From Gorsachius magnificus (taxonomy: Eukaryota > Chordata > Aves > Pelecaniformes > Ardeidae), in NCBI GenBank assembly GCA_034008185.1, contig CM067084.1, positions 11,923,385 through 11,987,384 on the forward strand: DNA of 64,000 nt. Direction: 5' to 3'. Position 1 is the stretch's first letter; each line of letters begins with the position of its first letter. The notes under the pieces were generated by a model. The model was given only the letters and a program-made list of their open reading frames with translations. It searched no databases and had not been told where the DNA came from. Made by a program: the position numbers and the translations under genes. This document shows, piece by piece, positions 34,271-48,015 of the stretch.

Positions 34271-37200
34271 ATCCCTGCACATGTGTGCAGATTCTGAGGT
34301 CAAATGATCTGTTTTACTGGAAACTGATGTTAAAGGCTTCTTATACCCTTCCTTCTACAAGGTTAACCATGGGAAAAACTTTAAAATATTTCCACAGTAA
34401 TACACATTGAAGTAAAAAAAAATAATAAAATCAATGCACAGACAAAACGTCCAATCCTTTCATTTTTTTCTCCCTAGTTTAATATTGCTAAGTGAACTGC
34501 AGGATGTTTCTAGACATTGTTGATATATCAATAAAATACAAAGCATGAAGTTCTTGTGTATGCTCCTACAAGTTTCTGCAATAGAAGCAATGATCTCAAA
34601 GGCAGGTGGTCTGATTCTCACTACCAAATACCCATGCTTCAGCTTACCTTCCAGCAATCTCTTTTCAGCTTTTACTAAGCTTATTATAAAATTTGTTCTC
34701 CAGCTTGATTTTTGCTTGCACTGCTATTTTTCAAAAACATAACATATTGTTATTTTTCGCCTATATACGGATTTGGTGACGTGAATGTTTACAGGCTAGG
34801 GCGTTAATTGTGCAAACACACACGTCCTTATGCAGGTGGCATGTCCCAGTGCCTTCAGGAGGACTAACGGTGTGTGTAAACACGTCGCTAAGGGCATATT
34901 TTCAGGAGGAAGGCAAAGAACTGTGAATTATTACAGACCAGGACATTGTGGCCAATGCCTGGAACAATGTATGCACAACTGAAATATAAATAACATACTC
35001 TAGCCTAATCTTTAGTATAGAAAGTCCTAGCTTAGGAATTTATATTTTTTTTACATTAAAAAATAATTGAATAGTCTTCACATAAAAGGGAAGAAACCAT
35101 CATCTGATCACAGATACAAACAATCTACTATTTAAAAAAAAAAAAAGGAATGGAGAAAATCCTCCATCCCTGAATCTAAGAACCTTGTTGTTTTGCAGAA
35201 ACAAAAACCAAAAAATAAAAAGCATCCTCCCAAATGTGACAGGTAAAACCTGAATTGCTATGGTCAGCCTCCTAAAACAATAACCTTATGCCAACCTGAT
35301 TTACTTTTGAGTATTTTTGTTTCTCGTGCACTACAATGTATCTTTATGTCCCAACATTGATTCAGATAAGATTCTGTTGACAAATTATGCATAAAATATG
35401 CATTGAAGTGTTTATAAAATATGTTTATTAGATTGGCTGTAATGGGTTCAGCACAACTAGGTCACTGTATCATTTTATTATCATCATATTAATTTTATTT
35501 ATGAAAAGTGTAGCTATTAAACCAATATGAAGACAAAATAATATAAATTACAATTTTGAAATAATAAACAGTAATAAACCAAGCTTAAAACCATAGTTAC
35601 TCTGTGTTCTCTTTAATATGCAAATAGATTTTTTCTTTCTACTACATGCAAAATACAATTTACCAGTCACAAAAAAAGCCTTTGGTGGTGAACAGGTGTT
35701 CATGATAAATACTACAATTTATCATAACTAAAACATTTCTATAAACATTTTCTAAAAGGAGTTGATACTTCTTTTTCATCTGCAAACAATATTATATTCT
35801 GTATTTTGCCTCTTCATAGATGCAAAAAGGTTGACTACATTTCTCTAGTGTGCTAAAGCCTTGAGACACCGGGGTAAACAATAGCTCCAATAGTAATGTA
35901 CCTTTTCAGCCTGTTAGAATTCTTTTTTTGCCAGTTTACTTCAGATACATGAAATTGGATTTCTGAAGGCTTAGACAGGTATTTAACCCACAAGGCTTTG
36001 ATTTCTTCTGAATTAAATTTCTTTTTTGGTTTCAACAAGCGACTCCATCCATAACTTGAAAAACCCTCTTCACAGAGTTTAATCAAAACTAATTAAAAAA
36101 AAAAGTTTTCCTATGGGAACTTAACAAGACAGTATTTTCCACTGAAGATAATTTAATCAAATATTTCTGAGCTATATTCATCATTCCTTTCTGTCTTGCT
36201 GCATACTGATAGACAAGAGCATTCTGCCAAGCTGCAGTGCATTTGTAAGTAGGATGGAATATGTGCAAAATGAAAATACTTTAGAAAAGCAAAATGGCTA
36301 CTTACATTGGAATGGTGGAGCCATTCTTTCCATGGCTAATAAACTTAAATTGACTTTATGACAAGATCATACTTTAAACCAGAAATATTTGTGGATTGAA
36401 ACTCTTAGACCAATGACCCTATTTTTCCCCAAATGGAGATGCAGAGATGATCCACAGATGATAATACTATAGCAAAGCACTGATCTTAATGCTCAGATGA
36501 TACTTCAGCATACTGTCAGATGAAGTGAGGACCGCCAAAACGGTTACCTGTGTATTTTGTACATATCATAAATTGGAAACTACAATTTATAATAGGTTAT
36601 TTCTGTGATAATGCACATCAGCTGTCATACACATGTCCTTCACCTACCATCACCAATGATGGCATTAAATATTCTTAGTAATTTTCAAGAAAAGCACATT
36701 TTTAAGGTACAGAATGCCAAAAGAAGTCCAGTTTATTTTAGTCAGTCTCAATCCTTCAAAGAAAAAAATAGATGTAAAGTTAAGGCCATGCTCTAAACAG
36801 GAAAGAGGCTGACAGTCTGAAACATTTTAAAGAATTCTGGAAAGCAGATACTAATTAAGCTAACTTATAGAATAAAAATGAATGAAGATCCTAATACATA
36901 TTTTAAAATTGTGATTCAAATTTTTGGAAGAGAGAACTTTATTTTGAATTCTTAGGACTTTTAAAAAAATTAAGCCTATATCAAGCCATTATGAAAGCCT
37001 AAAGGTAGTTTTAAACATACTACAGCTATAATCCAAACCCAAATTATTAAATTTCTAGAGTAAAAAATTCTAAACATTTAGAAATTTCTCATAGCCTACC
37101 ACCAGAAAATAAATATTTAAATAATCCAGTCAATTCTTCAGTTTCATATTACTCTGTCTCACTTATTCCTCCCGCTTTATATTATCCAGTCAGAATTTTA

Positions 37201-38960
37201 ACATTGCTCTTTAGGATTTACAGACATATATGTACTGGATACTGCTACCATTCAGAAAACAGCAACAATACCATATATTTTAGGTGACATTGCCATGACA
37301 TAGAAAAGAGGATTGTGTCTGAAAATATAAATTTACAATATATATAACTCACTGTTTCATAAATTTGCACTTACAGCTAGCAGCCTATCTTTTTCTTTTT
37401 ATTTGTAGGAGAGCCGTCATATTTGCCATGAAGTTTCTTCAAAGAAAAATATGACACAATTCTTTTTCTTACATGGATGTCACAGTAAATACATGATATT
37501 CGAAGCACGTTTTCTATACCAAGACAGAGCATAATTATAATTCAATACATTTGGCTGAAAATCAAAATAGCTACCCCCTACCAAAAGCAAAGGCACCAAA
37601 AGCATTTGCTTTGACTTAAATGATTGCAAAATTTCAGCACATAAGACAATACATCAATTTCTTGACACTTCAAATTGGCTTTTAACATGCAAACCCAAAT
37701 AAGGTAATTTATCTTTTCCCTTCTTTAACAATCCCTTTTTAGTTTACTATTACTAAGGTTTCATTAAAACATTCTGCATTAAATACAATCCTTCCTCCCT
37801 AGCAAAGAATCCACAACTTTTTCAATGCAACTGTACTTGTATATGTTTAGAGTAGAGCTAAGAAATGTGAAGTTGATGCTTTCAGTTACTTTAATTTGCC
37901 TGATTTTATTTGAAGTATATAAACTTTAATTAAAGCAAGCTTTAATTACATATATTTTAAGTATGCACTTAGCACCTTACATTGACAGTCCAATAGAAAC
38001 TTTTGCATGTGAATGTCATCAATAATCAACCTTGGTAACCCTTGGCTGTCCCAAGTCATCAGCAAATCTCCACATGTATAACCTATTAATGTTATGATAC
38101 CTTAATAACCTTTAAAGTTGCATTTGGAGACTTTATAATTCAGTAAGTAATCAATAATGCATGTCATTCATGTAAGTAGCTGCTTCTCCCTGAAAAAGAA
38201 GGTGAAAAGAAGCCCTCAAACACTAAGTAAAAAAGGCTTCGTTACTGTGGTGTCCAGTATTAATGGAATGATTCTGTACTACTTCTTTGTGGTACAGAAA
38301 CCTGGATTTCTTCTCACTGCCCAGTCATAAGATGAGCACATGACTACTGCTCATGTGGACAACATACTTTCCTATCTGGAACATCTGAGGTCTATCAGGC
38401 TCAGTAAAACCCATTATTGACGTACTCATTTTCCAGCAAAGCCTTGAGCTGGTTAACTACTTCAAGCACTGAACATGTGCATCTTGGAGTCTGCCTACAG
38501 CTTCACCTGCTGAATGTGCAAAGCAACAAACCATTATTTTTCATATATGTTAGGCACTTCTACGATTCAGTGGACATACTATATAAAGAATAAATGATAA
38601 AATGCTCTGTAGTACGTAAAAGATGACAAATATTACTAGATCCATCAAACAATCCAAACCATGTCCAGGAATCTTTGTGAAGGAAATATGCGTCCATGTC
38701 CTTGTGCTTCTTCCTCCAAACACAACATACTTGCGTAAATGAAGGTTCTTTTCCAGGACAAGACAACTACAACAGGCAATGGCCAAATACTTTATCATGG
38801 TTTCTCTTAAATGCTACAGAAAGAATAAGGGGCCTTTTATTCTGAACTATTAATGCTGCACCAAGGCACATAACTGCGTTCTCATCCCAGTGAACTCAAC
38901 TGTAATGAAACAAAGCTGGTAGTTATTAAATCAAGTACTCTGATTTACTGAATTTTTGTT

Positions 38961-38986
38961 GGTGGTGGTGGTGGTAGTGGTGGTGG
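38961..38986 (+). repeat. (GGT)n microsatellite
   Basis: About eight GGT units with one interruption (GGTAGT). Simple trinucleotide repeat in non-coding context. Confidence 0.9.
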
Positions 38987-41900
38987 CTTCCCTTCTGGAT
39001 ATTTTATATGTTATACATGCTGCTATTTGAGCATTAACCAGTAGTAAAAATGGTGTATATCATTAAGCATACTCTGCATTAAATTTTAAACTACTATTTC
39101 CATTTACTTTGGCAAACTAATAATGAGGAATATATTGTGGATTTCATCTGAGAGTTAATAGGATCATTAAACTTGGAAAGCTCGGTATAACTGAATAAAA
39201 AATTGTTTTATTGTCATGTAAAAGATGAAGAAAGAAAGAAACTTAATGAAAAAGATAACTAGCTGCACGTCTTTTCCCCTAAAACCATAGCTTTGCCTTT
39301 TCCCTTCTCAGCCATTTTCTTTTTGGAAGGTGGTGGCACTAATGGCATTATGAGGCTGTGATTTAACTGTCAGAAAAACCAAAGGATTTCCAGAAAATTA
39401 TTATTACTAAATGAATACATTGGAATAATTTAGTGTTTCTTTCCTCATAAACACACATCTCTTTTCTTCATAAGTGTGAATATCCAGTGCTTTTCCCCAC
39501 ATCTGTGGAATCAGAACTGCAAAGGACAGCAGTATGCCTTGCATCTTCTGTCCAAAGGGGGAATCACCTATGCCTTTATCAATCATAATAATGGCTGCCT
39601 AAAAGTGAAAGCTCCTCAGTAATCCCAAAGTTTCATTGCCCATGCCTTTGGAGAGTTGTTTTTTTTTGTTGGATTTTTTTTTTTTTTAAATGTCTAAGCT
39701 GAGTATTTCTACCTGAAAGTTCTTGTCTGATTCATGATGGATACAGAGATTGTACTATTCCCCTGTTCCGAACCATTTTCAAAAATGTAAGTGTCTTTAC
39801 TATTTTGGAAACTGATATCGTTTACCTCTAAGAGTATTTCCTACTCATCTCTTACCCCCTCCCCCCCTTTCTTTCTATTAAATAACTGAACTAATTAATT
39901 TCTCTAGGTCATGTTACCTGGAGCTCTGATATTTTTTGTTCTTCTCCTTTGGACTTCCTCCAATTAGCCTACATTATACATCTATTTTAAGGTCTGAAAG
40001 TATAACGAATCTGACATCCTTTAAATTCTTGCCTGTGTACTGAGAGAAATATCTCATATTTTACTCAAACATCTATTACAGAATGGCATATGTTCTTAAA
40101 GTAAAAATGGGAAGAAGTGAGGTGATAATTTCCCTCAAATTTTTGATGACTTTAACTTCCAAAAATGTCCATTTAGTTTTCCATGTCAGTGTGTGCAGGA
40201 AGCCTTATGTCCTATACAAACCCACATCCCTATTTGCAGACAGTTATTCCATTTAATCCCCAAAGCCCCTTTCTAATCAGCAGGTCCTTTGCCTTCCTAG
40301 CAGCCCTGTAAGGTGGCAGACTGCTCCTGCATTTCTCGTTTCCTTTGTTGTTTGGATCATCTTTCAGCTGCAGCCTTTGTTGCGTTTGTCTCTGGCAGAT
40401 TAAAGAGCTTCTTACAATCTTTCAGCGACTTTGTCTTTCTAATACCATGTTTATACATTATAATAAAGTCACTTCTCTGCTGCCTTCAAAAGAGCGTCCC
40501 ATTAGTCCATTGAATTGTGAGAGATTGGACCTTTCTTTTTTTTTTTTTTTCTTTTTTCTTCTCCCTATAAAGTTTGCCACTTATGTTCCAATGCAGAATA
40601 AAAGCCAATGCTGCAATACTCCAGCAAAAGGGAATTTCTTACTTTTCTTAATGTTGCTATGGAAAAAGAGGAACTCTGGAGGGGGGAAGAAAAGAGAGTA
40701 GCTAACTGTCTCATATAATAATTTTGTCCTAGAATTTGTGACTGGCACTGGAGTTACCTATTTATCAACTAAACAGATGAAGTCTTAGCTTGGACATTGA
40801 CAGACTAAATAAAAGGGCAGAGATCTTTCTTTAACCTTTATATAAGTAACCACTGTGAATAATATAAACTGGAGAGGACTACAGAATGTCTTTTTCAGTA
40901 GAATTTATAAATGGTAAATCTCATAAACTGGATCCTTGGCTATAAAACTTACAACAACTTTTTATTTTTTAGCAAATGGGACCTAAGTCTCCGTACCTGG
41001 TAGCATATATGAAATTTAACTTCACAAATTACAATAATATGACCATCCAGGGTAGGATTTGAAAGAGTGTACTGCATTTTGTTAAAAAGGATGACTGAAT
41101 GCTGACTGATGAAGTGAATAATCTGAAACTGATTTTTGTAATAAACAAAAAAGCAAGTTATTACATAAAAATTAGTTGTATAATTACATAAATAATCAGA
41201 TTTCTATTTCCGTAGCTTATATGAAAAATAGGCTCTTTGCCAATGAATTCAGCTTACATTTATAGATGTGGTTTCTAACTAGGCAGAATTAAAAATAAAT
41301 CTATAGGGCATCAGTAGATTTTAAAAAAATGACTGAAGACTCTGCTATGTTTACACAATGCTACTGATTTAACTATGTAGGATTGAATACTGAATAAAAA
41401 TAGATGGTATGGAAGTTAAGTACCTTTGCAAAGAACAAGGAGAAATAAAAAATGCATAAGAATAAAGCTGGTGAAGAGTAAAAGCATGCCAAACATAGAA
41501 TTTTCTTTCCAGTTTTGGACATATTCCCTAGAGTAAATCTTAAAGAAGCCATTCCAACTTTTGTTGCTGTGTTGAAAATAATAGAAAAGTAAGGACAAAG
41601 CTAAACCAGTTCATGATTACTGGAAGTGCAGGCAGTCTTGCACTGTCTATCCTTTGTCATCGGGGCATTATGTAAATAAACTCCTGCCAAGAGGTTTCTA
41701 ATTGTTCTTGTATTAGACGTTAGCAATTTCAGAAGTCAATGGATCACTAAAACTTGGTATAGTAGACTTTAATCCAAGTAGCAGAAACTGAAAAGATGAA
41801 CACCCATGCTACCACAGGTCCTTATCAGAACCACTGCATCAAAATCATGTCCCAGTGTTACACCTAAACTGACTGCAATATAAAGAAAGTTCAAAAAAAT

Positions 41901-43944
41901 TGCTGAGTGCAGCAGAACATCAATGTAAAATGGGGAACAAAATCATCACAATGTAGTCACATAGTTATATATTAGATACATGCAAAACTCTATCAGTTTT
42001 ACACATGAGAAATAGTTCTGTAGCTCAGTGTAAGGAAGGACTATTGGGAGAAGTTTCTGCAATAAAGTTATTCATAAGAAATTGCACATGTGATACATGA
42101 GAAATTGTCAGTATGCATCTATCATCTTATAAAACATGAAAATAAAATTATTACAACTGTATTTAAATTAAGCAACTTTAAAAGGACGATTTGTAGGGGA
42201 AAAGGTATTTTTGAGGGGGAACCCTCCCCTGTGAAGGGATCCAAGCAGGAACTAAGAAAGGAGTGTGATGTTGGGGGCCTCTGGGGAAATGCTATTGACC
42301 TCACTGAAAGCATCTCTATTTTTGCCCACAAGAGTAGAGAAAGCTAGGCTGAAGTCAATAAGAGTTCACATCTAAACTGAGAAGTTAAGAAGAGGTAGGA
42401 GCTAAGTATGCTTCTGTCCGTGTCCTCAACCGTAGCTGAGGATCAGAGTCCTTGGGAAGAACCTTGCTGATGGATTGAATTATCCTGTCCATATCAAACC
42501 TATTCAGACTATATGATCATTAACTTCAGTCCTCATTAAAGCCTTAATTTTGCCTTCTAATTCTGTTCTCAGGAACCTAAATTCAGGTTGCCTGGACTTT
42601 AGATAACAGGGCATAAGGCTGCATAGGAAAGCACGCATGACAGGTGAATCTGGAGTTCATAAGCTGTTCTAGGATTCATTTTACATGGTCTTTCCGCTTT
42701 CTGTTTTCTATTAGAAATAAATATTTAGTCTTATAATAGGACCTGAGCCAAATAGTGCTCAAGTCTTCAACAACAGCAGAAGGAAAAGAATTACTGTTCT
42801 CTTCTTTTCTCTGTGCTCAGATACAAAGTTTCAGTACAAGACAACATCACATAATTGCTGTCCCTCATGGGACTCTTACCTTGATTCTTCTTATTATTTT
42901 CTATGTGGATTATATTCTTTTCCTGCTAACTATAAATCAAAGAGGAACATTCCCTTTTTGCACTAAAACTTCTGCTAATTAAATCTATTTATGACATCAG
43001 CTTAACAGAGCTGACACAGCAACTGGGAGCAAATGTCAGATTTATGGCCTCTCAGCTTTTGCAAACCAGAAAAACAGATGAATTATAAGGGATGCATTTA
43101 CTGCTCAATAATAATAATGATAAGTTATAATTGGTCATTTGGGGAGAAAAAATTGATCAGAAAGGTGGAAAGTAATTTGAATAATTTTCAAATACTACAC
43201 TTGTAAAATTTGACCGAGCATGAAGGTGCATCTTCATTAAATGTTGAGTCATCCACCTTCCCATGTCCCTACAGCCAAAACAATATCAGCACTTTGCACA
43301 CCAAAAAGCCATATGATGGAACATTAATTTTGATAGTGATACCAGGAAAAAAAAAAAAAAGGAGAAACATAAATATTCAGAAGCTTTTTCTTGGAGGGGT
43401 TGAGGTAAGTGAAGAGGTAATCACATCTTATCACTTTCAGTAGTATTTTTTCCTAAACATGACACACAAGGTTTTAAAAAATAATAGTCTATATAAGCAG
43501 CAGTTACACAAGTTATAAAAACTGAAAATAATAAAAGAAATTGGAACTATTTGCTACTTACCTTTCTTTATTGTATAATAACTACAAAGCTAAGTATATG
43601 CTTGTCTTTCTCCAGAGAACATAATGTTTTTGGCACAAGATTTTACTCTGTAGAAATGGGAAAAATTTAGCTGTCAGAATCTTAGAAGACCAGGTTGTTT
43701 CAGGAATAAAAGACTGGATTTTTTATGGTATTACATTCTACAGTACTAAAAGTTCACAGACAAACTGTATTTATTTTTGGACTCATGAATATAAAAATGA
43801 AAAAGCTTTCATAGTCTAAAAATCAATAACTGACTAGTTTTTATTTCTAAAAGCCACAAACTTATTAAGGGCCCTGACAGAAATTACAATACTAGATGTA
43901 TATAATTTGTTGAGTATAGAAGTGTGGGTTGCAAATGAAAACTT

Positions 43945-44067
43945 GTGCTTTGATCAACAGCAGCTCAGGTCAGCCTTGGCTTTGACCATCCAAGTCGTTA
44001 AAATCTTCAGGGATGGAGAAACCACAACTGCTCTGGGTAATCCCCTCCTGTGCTGCACTATCCCCCG
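43945..44067 (-). mobile_element. CR1 LINE 3'-region fragment
   Basis: ACTTGTGCTTTGATCAACAG, CAGCTCAGGTCAGCCTTGGC, TTTGACCATC, then TCTTCAGGGATGGAGAAACC and CTGCTCTGGGTAATC...CTGTGCTGCACTA. This is the antisense of the CR1 3' region, which reads 'atcctccagggatggagacaccacaacctctctgggcaacct...cactgcacta'. Neither the terminal octamers nor the 5' side is present, so it is an internal piece of a truncated or eroded copy. Confidence 0.75.
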
Positions 44068-44070
44068 AGT

Positions 44071-44100
44071 GAACAGAACGGAACAGAATAGAACAGAAAG
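44071..44100 (+). repeat. GAACAGAA-type short tandem repeat
   Basis: Three imperfect GAACAGAACG / GAACAGAATA / GAACAGAAAG decamers (degenerate GAACA/GAATA pentamers), directly adjoining the CR1 fragment. Confidence 0.75.
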
Positions 44101-44104
44101 GAGA

Positions 44105-46745
44105 AAGAGGAAATAACTTTTTATGACCTCACGAATCTCCGAATTGTAGGTAGCTCAACTTGCCTAATTGCAGTGAGAGCTTACTATTAGCTCTCCAATG
44201 TTGTATCCATACCCCAGATCCTTTTCAGCAATCTGCTACTTAGCCAGTCTGGTCCCAACCTGTATGGATACATGGTGCTATTCCACTCGCAAGTAAAACA
44301 AGAAACCCTCAGGTGCACCAATTAAGAAACAAACAAGCCTGTAAATAAAATTCCATTATAAAACTACAACTATACACTACTACATTGTAGTGTACAGTGT
44401 AGGACTACAATGACAATAATTTTCTTTTTCCTGTCCTGAAACCTCCATACAATAGTGGTATTGTCTTGAAAAAGAAACCCCAAAAACCAAAGCATCGTCC
44501 TTGCAAATAGAGTTCATACCATACATCCAAAGTCAATGTATTGGGGATGCTCTCATGGCACAAGTTTTGAAAATGGCTTCTTCCCCTTTTAAACCAAAAG
44601 AACTCCACATTCACCACTTCCCTTGAGCTCTGATTTGGATTTTAACTACAACAAGAATTTTTGAAACAAGAACGAGTCTTCGAATACCACTGAAGGCAGG
44701 CAAAGCCAGTGTAAAGCACAGAATTACCGTGCCGTACTCCCATATGGATGCCATAACACATGCTGTATCAGTTGGCATTTCTGAACAGTCTGCTATTTGT
44801 AATCTGCCATTGAAAATGGCATGGATGAAACTAGCTATGAGTACAACCAAAGCATTTTTTTCCAAAGCCTAGAATCCTAGTTTCAGGAACTATTTGGTCA
44901 TCTGAAAGCATAAATATGTTGATTTCTCTGAACCACAATATTATAAACTTGGATAATAATCTGTCAACTATGTCTCAGTCAAGGAGGTTCTAAAACGGAG
45001 CTTCGGCTAGCTTTTAGCTTCACAGCTACCGAGATGTCTTAGAATGGAGACCTAACTGAAATAAAAAGTTATGACTGACACATTTTTACACTGGAAGGAC
45101 CACATCAATTCAATCAAAATGCACTGATACAATGGCAATTACTGTATTTGGGCAAAATATATCAACGATTACAAACCTAAACACCTGTAGAAGATGGAGC
45201 AATTCAGAAAGATACTTGAAGTTGCGTCAAAGATACTTGAAGTTGCGTCAAAGTATACACCCCACAATGGAATAAATATTGTAAAGCGCAAAGTATGCAA
45301 TACTACATAGTGGAACCTTTCACAGAGAATGTAGTATTAGGGAAGTAATAAGAATGTTAGCAGGGGTTGGTATTATTATTTCCTTTAACTACTATGATGA
45401 CAGATATGTCTGGATAAAGTGTTCCAGATTCCTTTAATGATACCAGGTAGCAGGAGGTAAGAGCAAAGCAGGTAAAGTATATGGCATCACAGTGATTTTC
45501 CACCTTAACCTCTCCAGTGAGGGTTTGGATACCCAGGACTTATTAGGAGATGAATGGTAACACAACACAGTAGTTCTTATGCCTGGACTGCAACCATTAC
45601 CTCATTAGCAAGTAAAAATATGTCGTTAGCAACAAGGAAACACATAGAAAGACAAATGGTATGGAATGAACAGGCATGAGAGATTTTTCAAAGGTTTCCA
45701 TGGAGGGAAAAAAATCTATACAGTGTCAGACAACTTAAGAGACCCCTGAGTCAAAAGCAGAGTGATGAACTATTTTTCAAGTGTGCTCACTAACATTGCA
45801 ATCAAGTGGGTAAGAACTGAAAACTACTTAACAGAAATCATCAGAAAATAGTTGTGTATTTGTTTAGGGGCTTAAGGAAACTTCAAAACTGATAGCAAAT
45901 TGTTAGCTATTGCAAGAGTCCAACCATCAATAAAACAAAAGAGAGACCTCCAGGGTAACATATGTCAGACTTAAGCAAACCAAACCCCACACTACCTAAA
46001 GTTCTCAAATTAGAACTTGAAAAATACCATTTTAAATCTCTGAGAAAAATGAAGTAGAAAGTCTATTGAACTAATAGCAACCCCTGTGTTGCTATTTTTC
46101 ATGCATTATTAAAGGACAAATACTAAAGTTCCATTTTAGATTTTCCTAATATTTGATGCTTGATCTTCACAGAAACATATATATAAAAAAAACCTTCTGA
46201 AGGTTATGATTGTTTCCATTTACTGTGGTTTGGAGGATATTTGTCTTCAATTTGCTATCACCACTCCTATGGCAATACACCTATCCACACACTCATTTTG
46301 GAAGAACATCTATTGCCTACATTAGCATCTAGGCCCTATTTAATAAAAGTACGGCAATCTGTTGTTACTATATATGTTGAATATCTGTAGGATTTTTTAA
46401 ATTTGTTTTTTCTTTAAATTATGACACCTTTTAGTGGACAATGTTTTTGATATGGCATCTCAAAGTGCAAACACTTTAAAGAAAAGCTGAATCTATGCAT
46501 TTTTTGTGGATTTGATAACCAGCAACAAAACATTTTTAGATTTTAGTCATGTGGGGCAAAGGAGGTCTGCACAATAATCAAGCAAGAAAACTGCAAAGAT
46601 TATTTCTCCTCCTCCTAAAAATTGGAGGCACCTAAGAGTGTTTTCTGAGGTTCTTTTTGTTTTGTAACATTGATGGATGTAACTGTAAATTTGTCATGGA
46701 CTATATTACTAATCAAAGCAGGAAGATAATGCTCCTCATAAGCAT
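44105..46745. other. AT-rich non-coding block
   Basis: No gene recognised. Contains a short perfect hairpin word pair TACACTAC/GTAGTGTA at 44373-44393 and a small tandem duplication listed separately. The 84- and 70-codon minus frames at 44405-44865 resemble no family. Confidence 0.5.
45208..45253 (+). repeat. Tandem duplication, 21-bp unit, 2.2 copies
   Basis: AGATACTTGAAGTTGCGTCA plus A occurs twice in perfect tandem (45210-45230 and 45231-45251), with the identity running a few bases beyond. Zero divergence indicates a recent event. Confidence 0.95.
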
Positions 46746-46748
46746 CTA

Positions 46749-46951
46749 TTGTTTAGCTTTAAGATCTCCTTGTTTAGTACAGAAAGGAGTGACACTAGAT
46801 CCTCAGAGCTAATGGATTTGAAAACTGCAAATACTAAAGCAGCAGTTGCTTTAACTACAGATACATGGAATAGGAATTTATGTTTGATGGCAGTTCAGAG
46901 AAGTTATAAAAAATTTACTGCACTTTTGTCCTGTACGCATAGTGTATGACT
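46749..46951 (+). pseudogene. Possible hAT-type transposase scrap
   Basis: A 66-codon frame contains NTKAAVALTTDTWNRN. The string V-A-L-T-T-D-x-W is the conserved start of the catalytic region in hAT/ZBED-type transposases (typically VALTTDxWTS), where the Asp is one of the catalytic acids. The upstream LMDLKTANTKA is plausible as the usual 'EL..K...KA' helix. The match fades immediately after W, where 'TS' is expected. No terminal inverted repeats or second block was found, so a chance match is possible. It has no methionine-led start context or splice sites that suggest a domesticated gene. Confidence 0.3.
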
Positions 46952-47978
46952 GAATGACAAAGCATTAGAATGTGTCCCAAATTTGACACTTAGAGGGTCA
47001 GAATAGGATATAGCTGGGTGGGTCATGTTCAGCTCTGACCTCAAGCTTTCCTAGCAAAAAGATATCACCAAGGAAAGTGACTGTTCAAAGAGCTGCATAA
47101 AATAGATTGCAGTTCTTCAGCACTTAGAAAAAATACTTTTGAATGGATGTTGCAAGAAAAGCGTAGGTGGCTCAGAATTTATTCACAATACATAATGGAG
47201 AAAAAATTAACATCTGCCTTAGCCTGCTAACATTTCTAACATTCTACCAATAGCTGTACAAAGCAATAGCCTAAAAAAGACTTACTCTCATTTTGTTACT
47301 ATAAAATTTATGCACCTTTGAATCACACGAGCTGCAACAGACCTCACAGAAAGTCTATTTTACTACAAGCAATGAAAAGATAAAAATTAAATATAAATAA
47401 AAATGATTGACAGATAGATACCAGATGACCAGAAGACCCAAGTGATGGGGTATTCTACATTTGTAAATAAAACCTGCAAAGAACAAAAGGAAAAGGTCTA
47501 TATTTGCATGTGAAGTTTTCATTTACGGTATATTCATTATTGTCACTCCATTTGTAACTCCCACTGTTTTGGGTTTGGGGTTTTTTTTTTTCCTTTTTCT
47601 TTGATCCATTTGGGGGAAAAAATTTTTGGGGAAGCCCAGATCCAACACAGTGTAGGACAACTTCAAACCTGCTGTAAACTGCTGTCTTAGAGAGGCTTCA
47701 GAGTTGATTTTACTATCAGGAATTTTGAAAATCCAGCAATTTCATAGCCATATTAATTCTTAGGCAAAAAAAAATTAAGAAAACTATCTATTCCACATGT
47801 GGATTATCTGCTTTTAAAAAAATAAACTTGGTTTAATTTGCAGATGAAAATAAATGGGAAGCAAGCAGACTGTAAATCTAGAGCTTGGCAGGCCATGAAG
47901 ATGGATGGATGGATGCATAGTATTTCATGATTCATAGTGTATCTCTTTACTTTAGAAAATGTTAAGCTGGTAATTATG

Positions 47979-48015
47979 GGGCAGATTCTGACACCTTGTT
48001 TATGTCAAATGGTGT
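47979..48015 (+). repeat. Possible end of an old amniote MITE-like repeat
   Basis: GGGGCAGATTCTGACACC resembles the terminus 'gggccagattctgatctc' of a palindromic repeat common in turtles, crocodiles and birds. The similarity stops after about 20-30 bases. Low confidence. Confidence 0.3.

Larger units (their letters stand above)
32870..43940. other. Long AT-rich non-coding block
   Basis: About 11 kb with no recognised gene, transposon or RNA gene apart from the microsatellite and candidate element listed separately. Open frames stay under 120 codons and look random; the 40345-40701 plus frame has a Phe run from a poly-T tract at about 40534-40550. The small number of young repeats and the compact unique texture would fit either a gene desert or a long intron. 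Confidence 0.55.
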
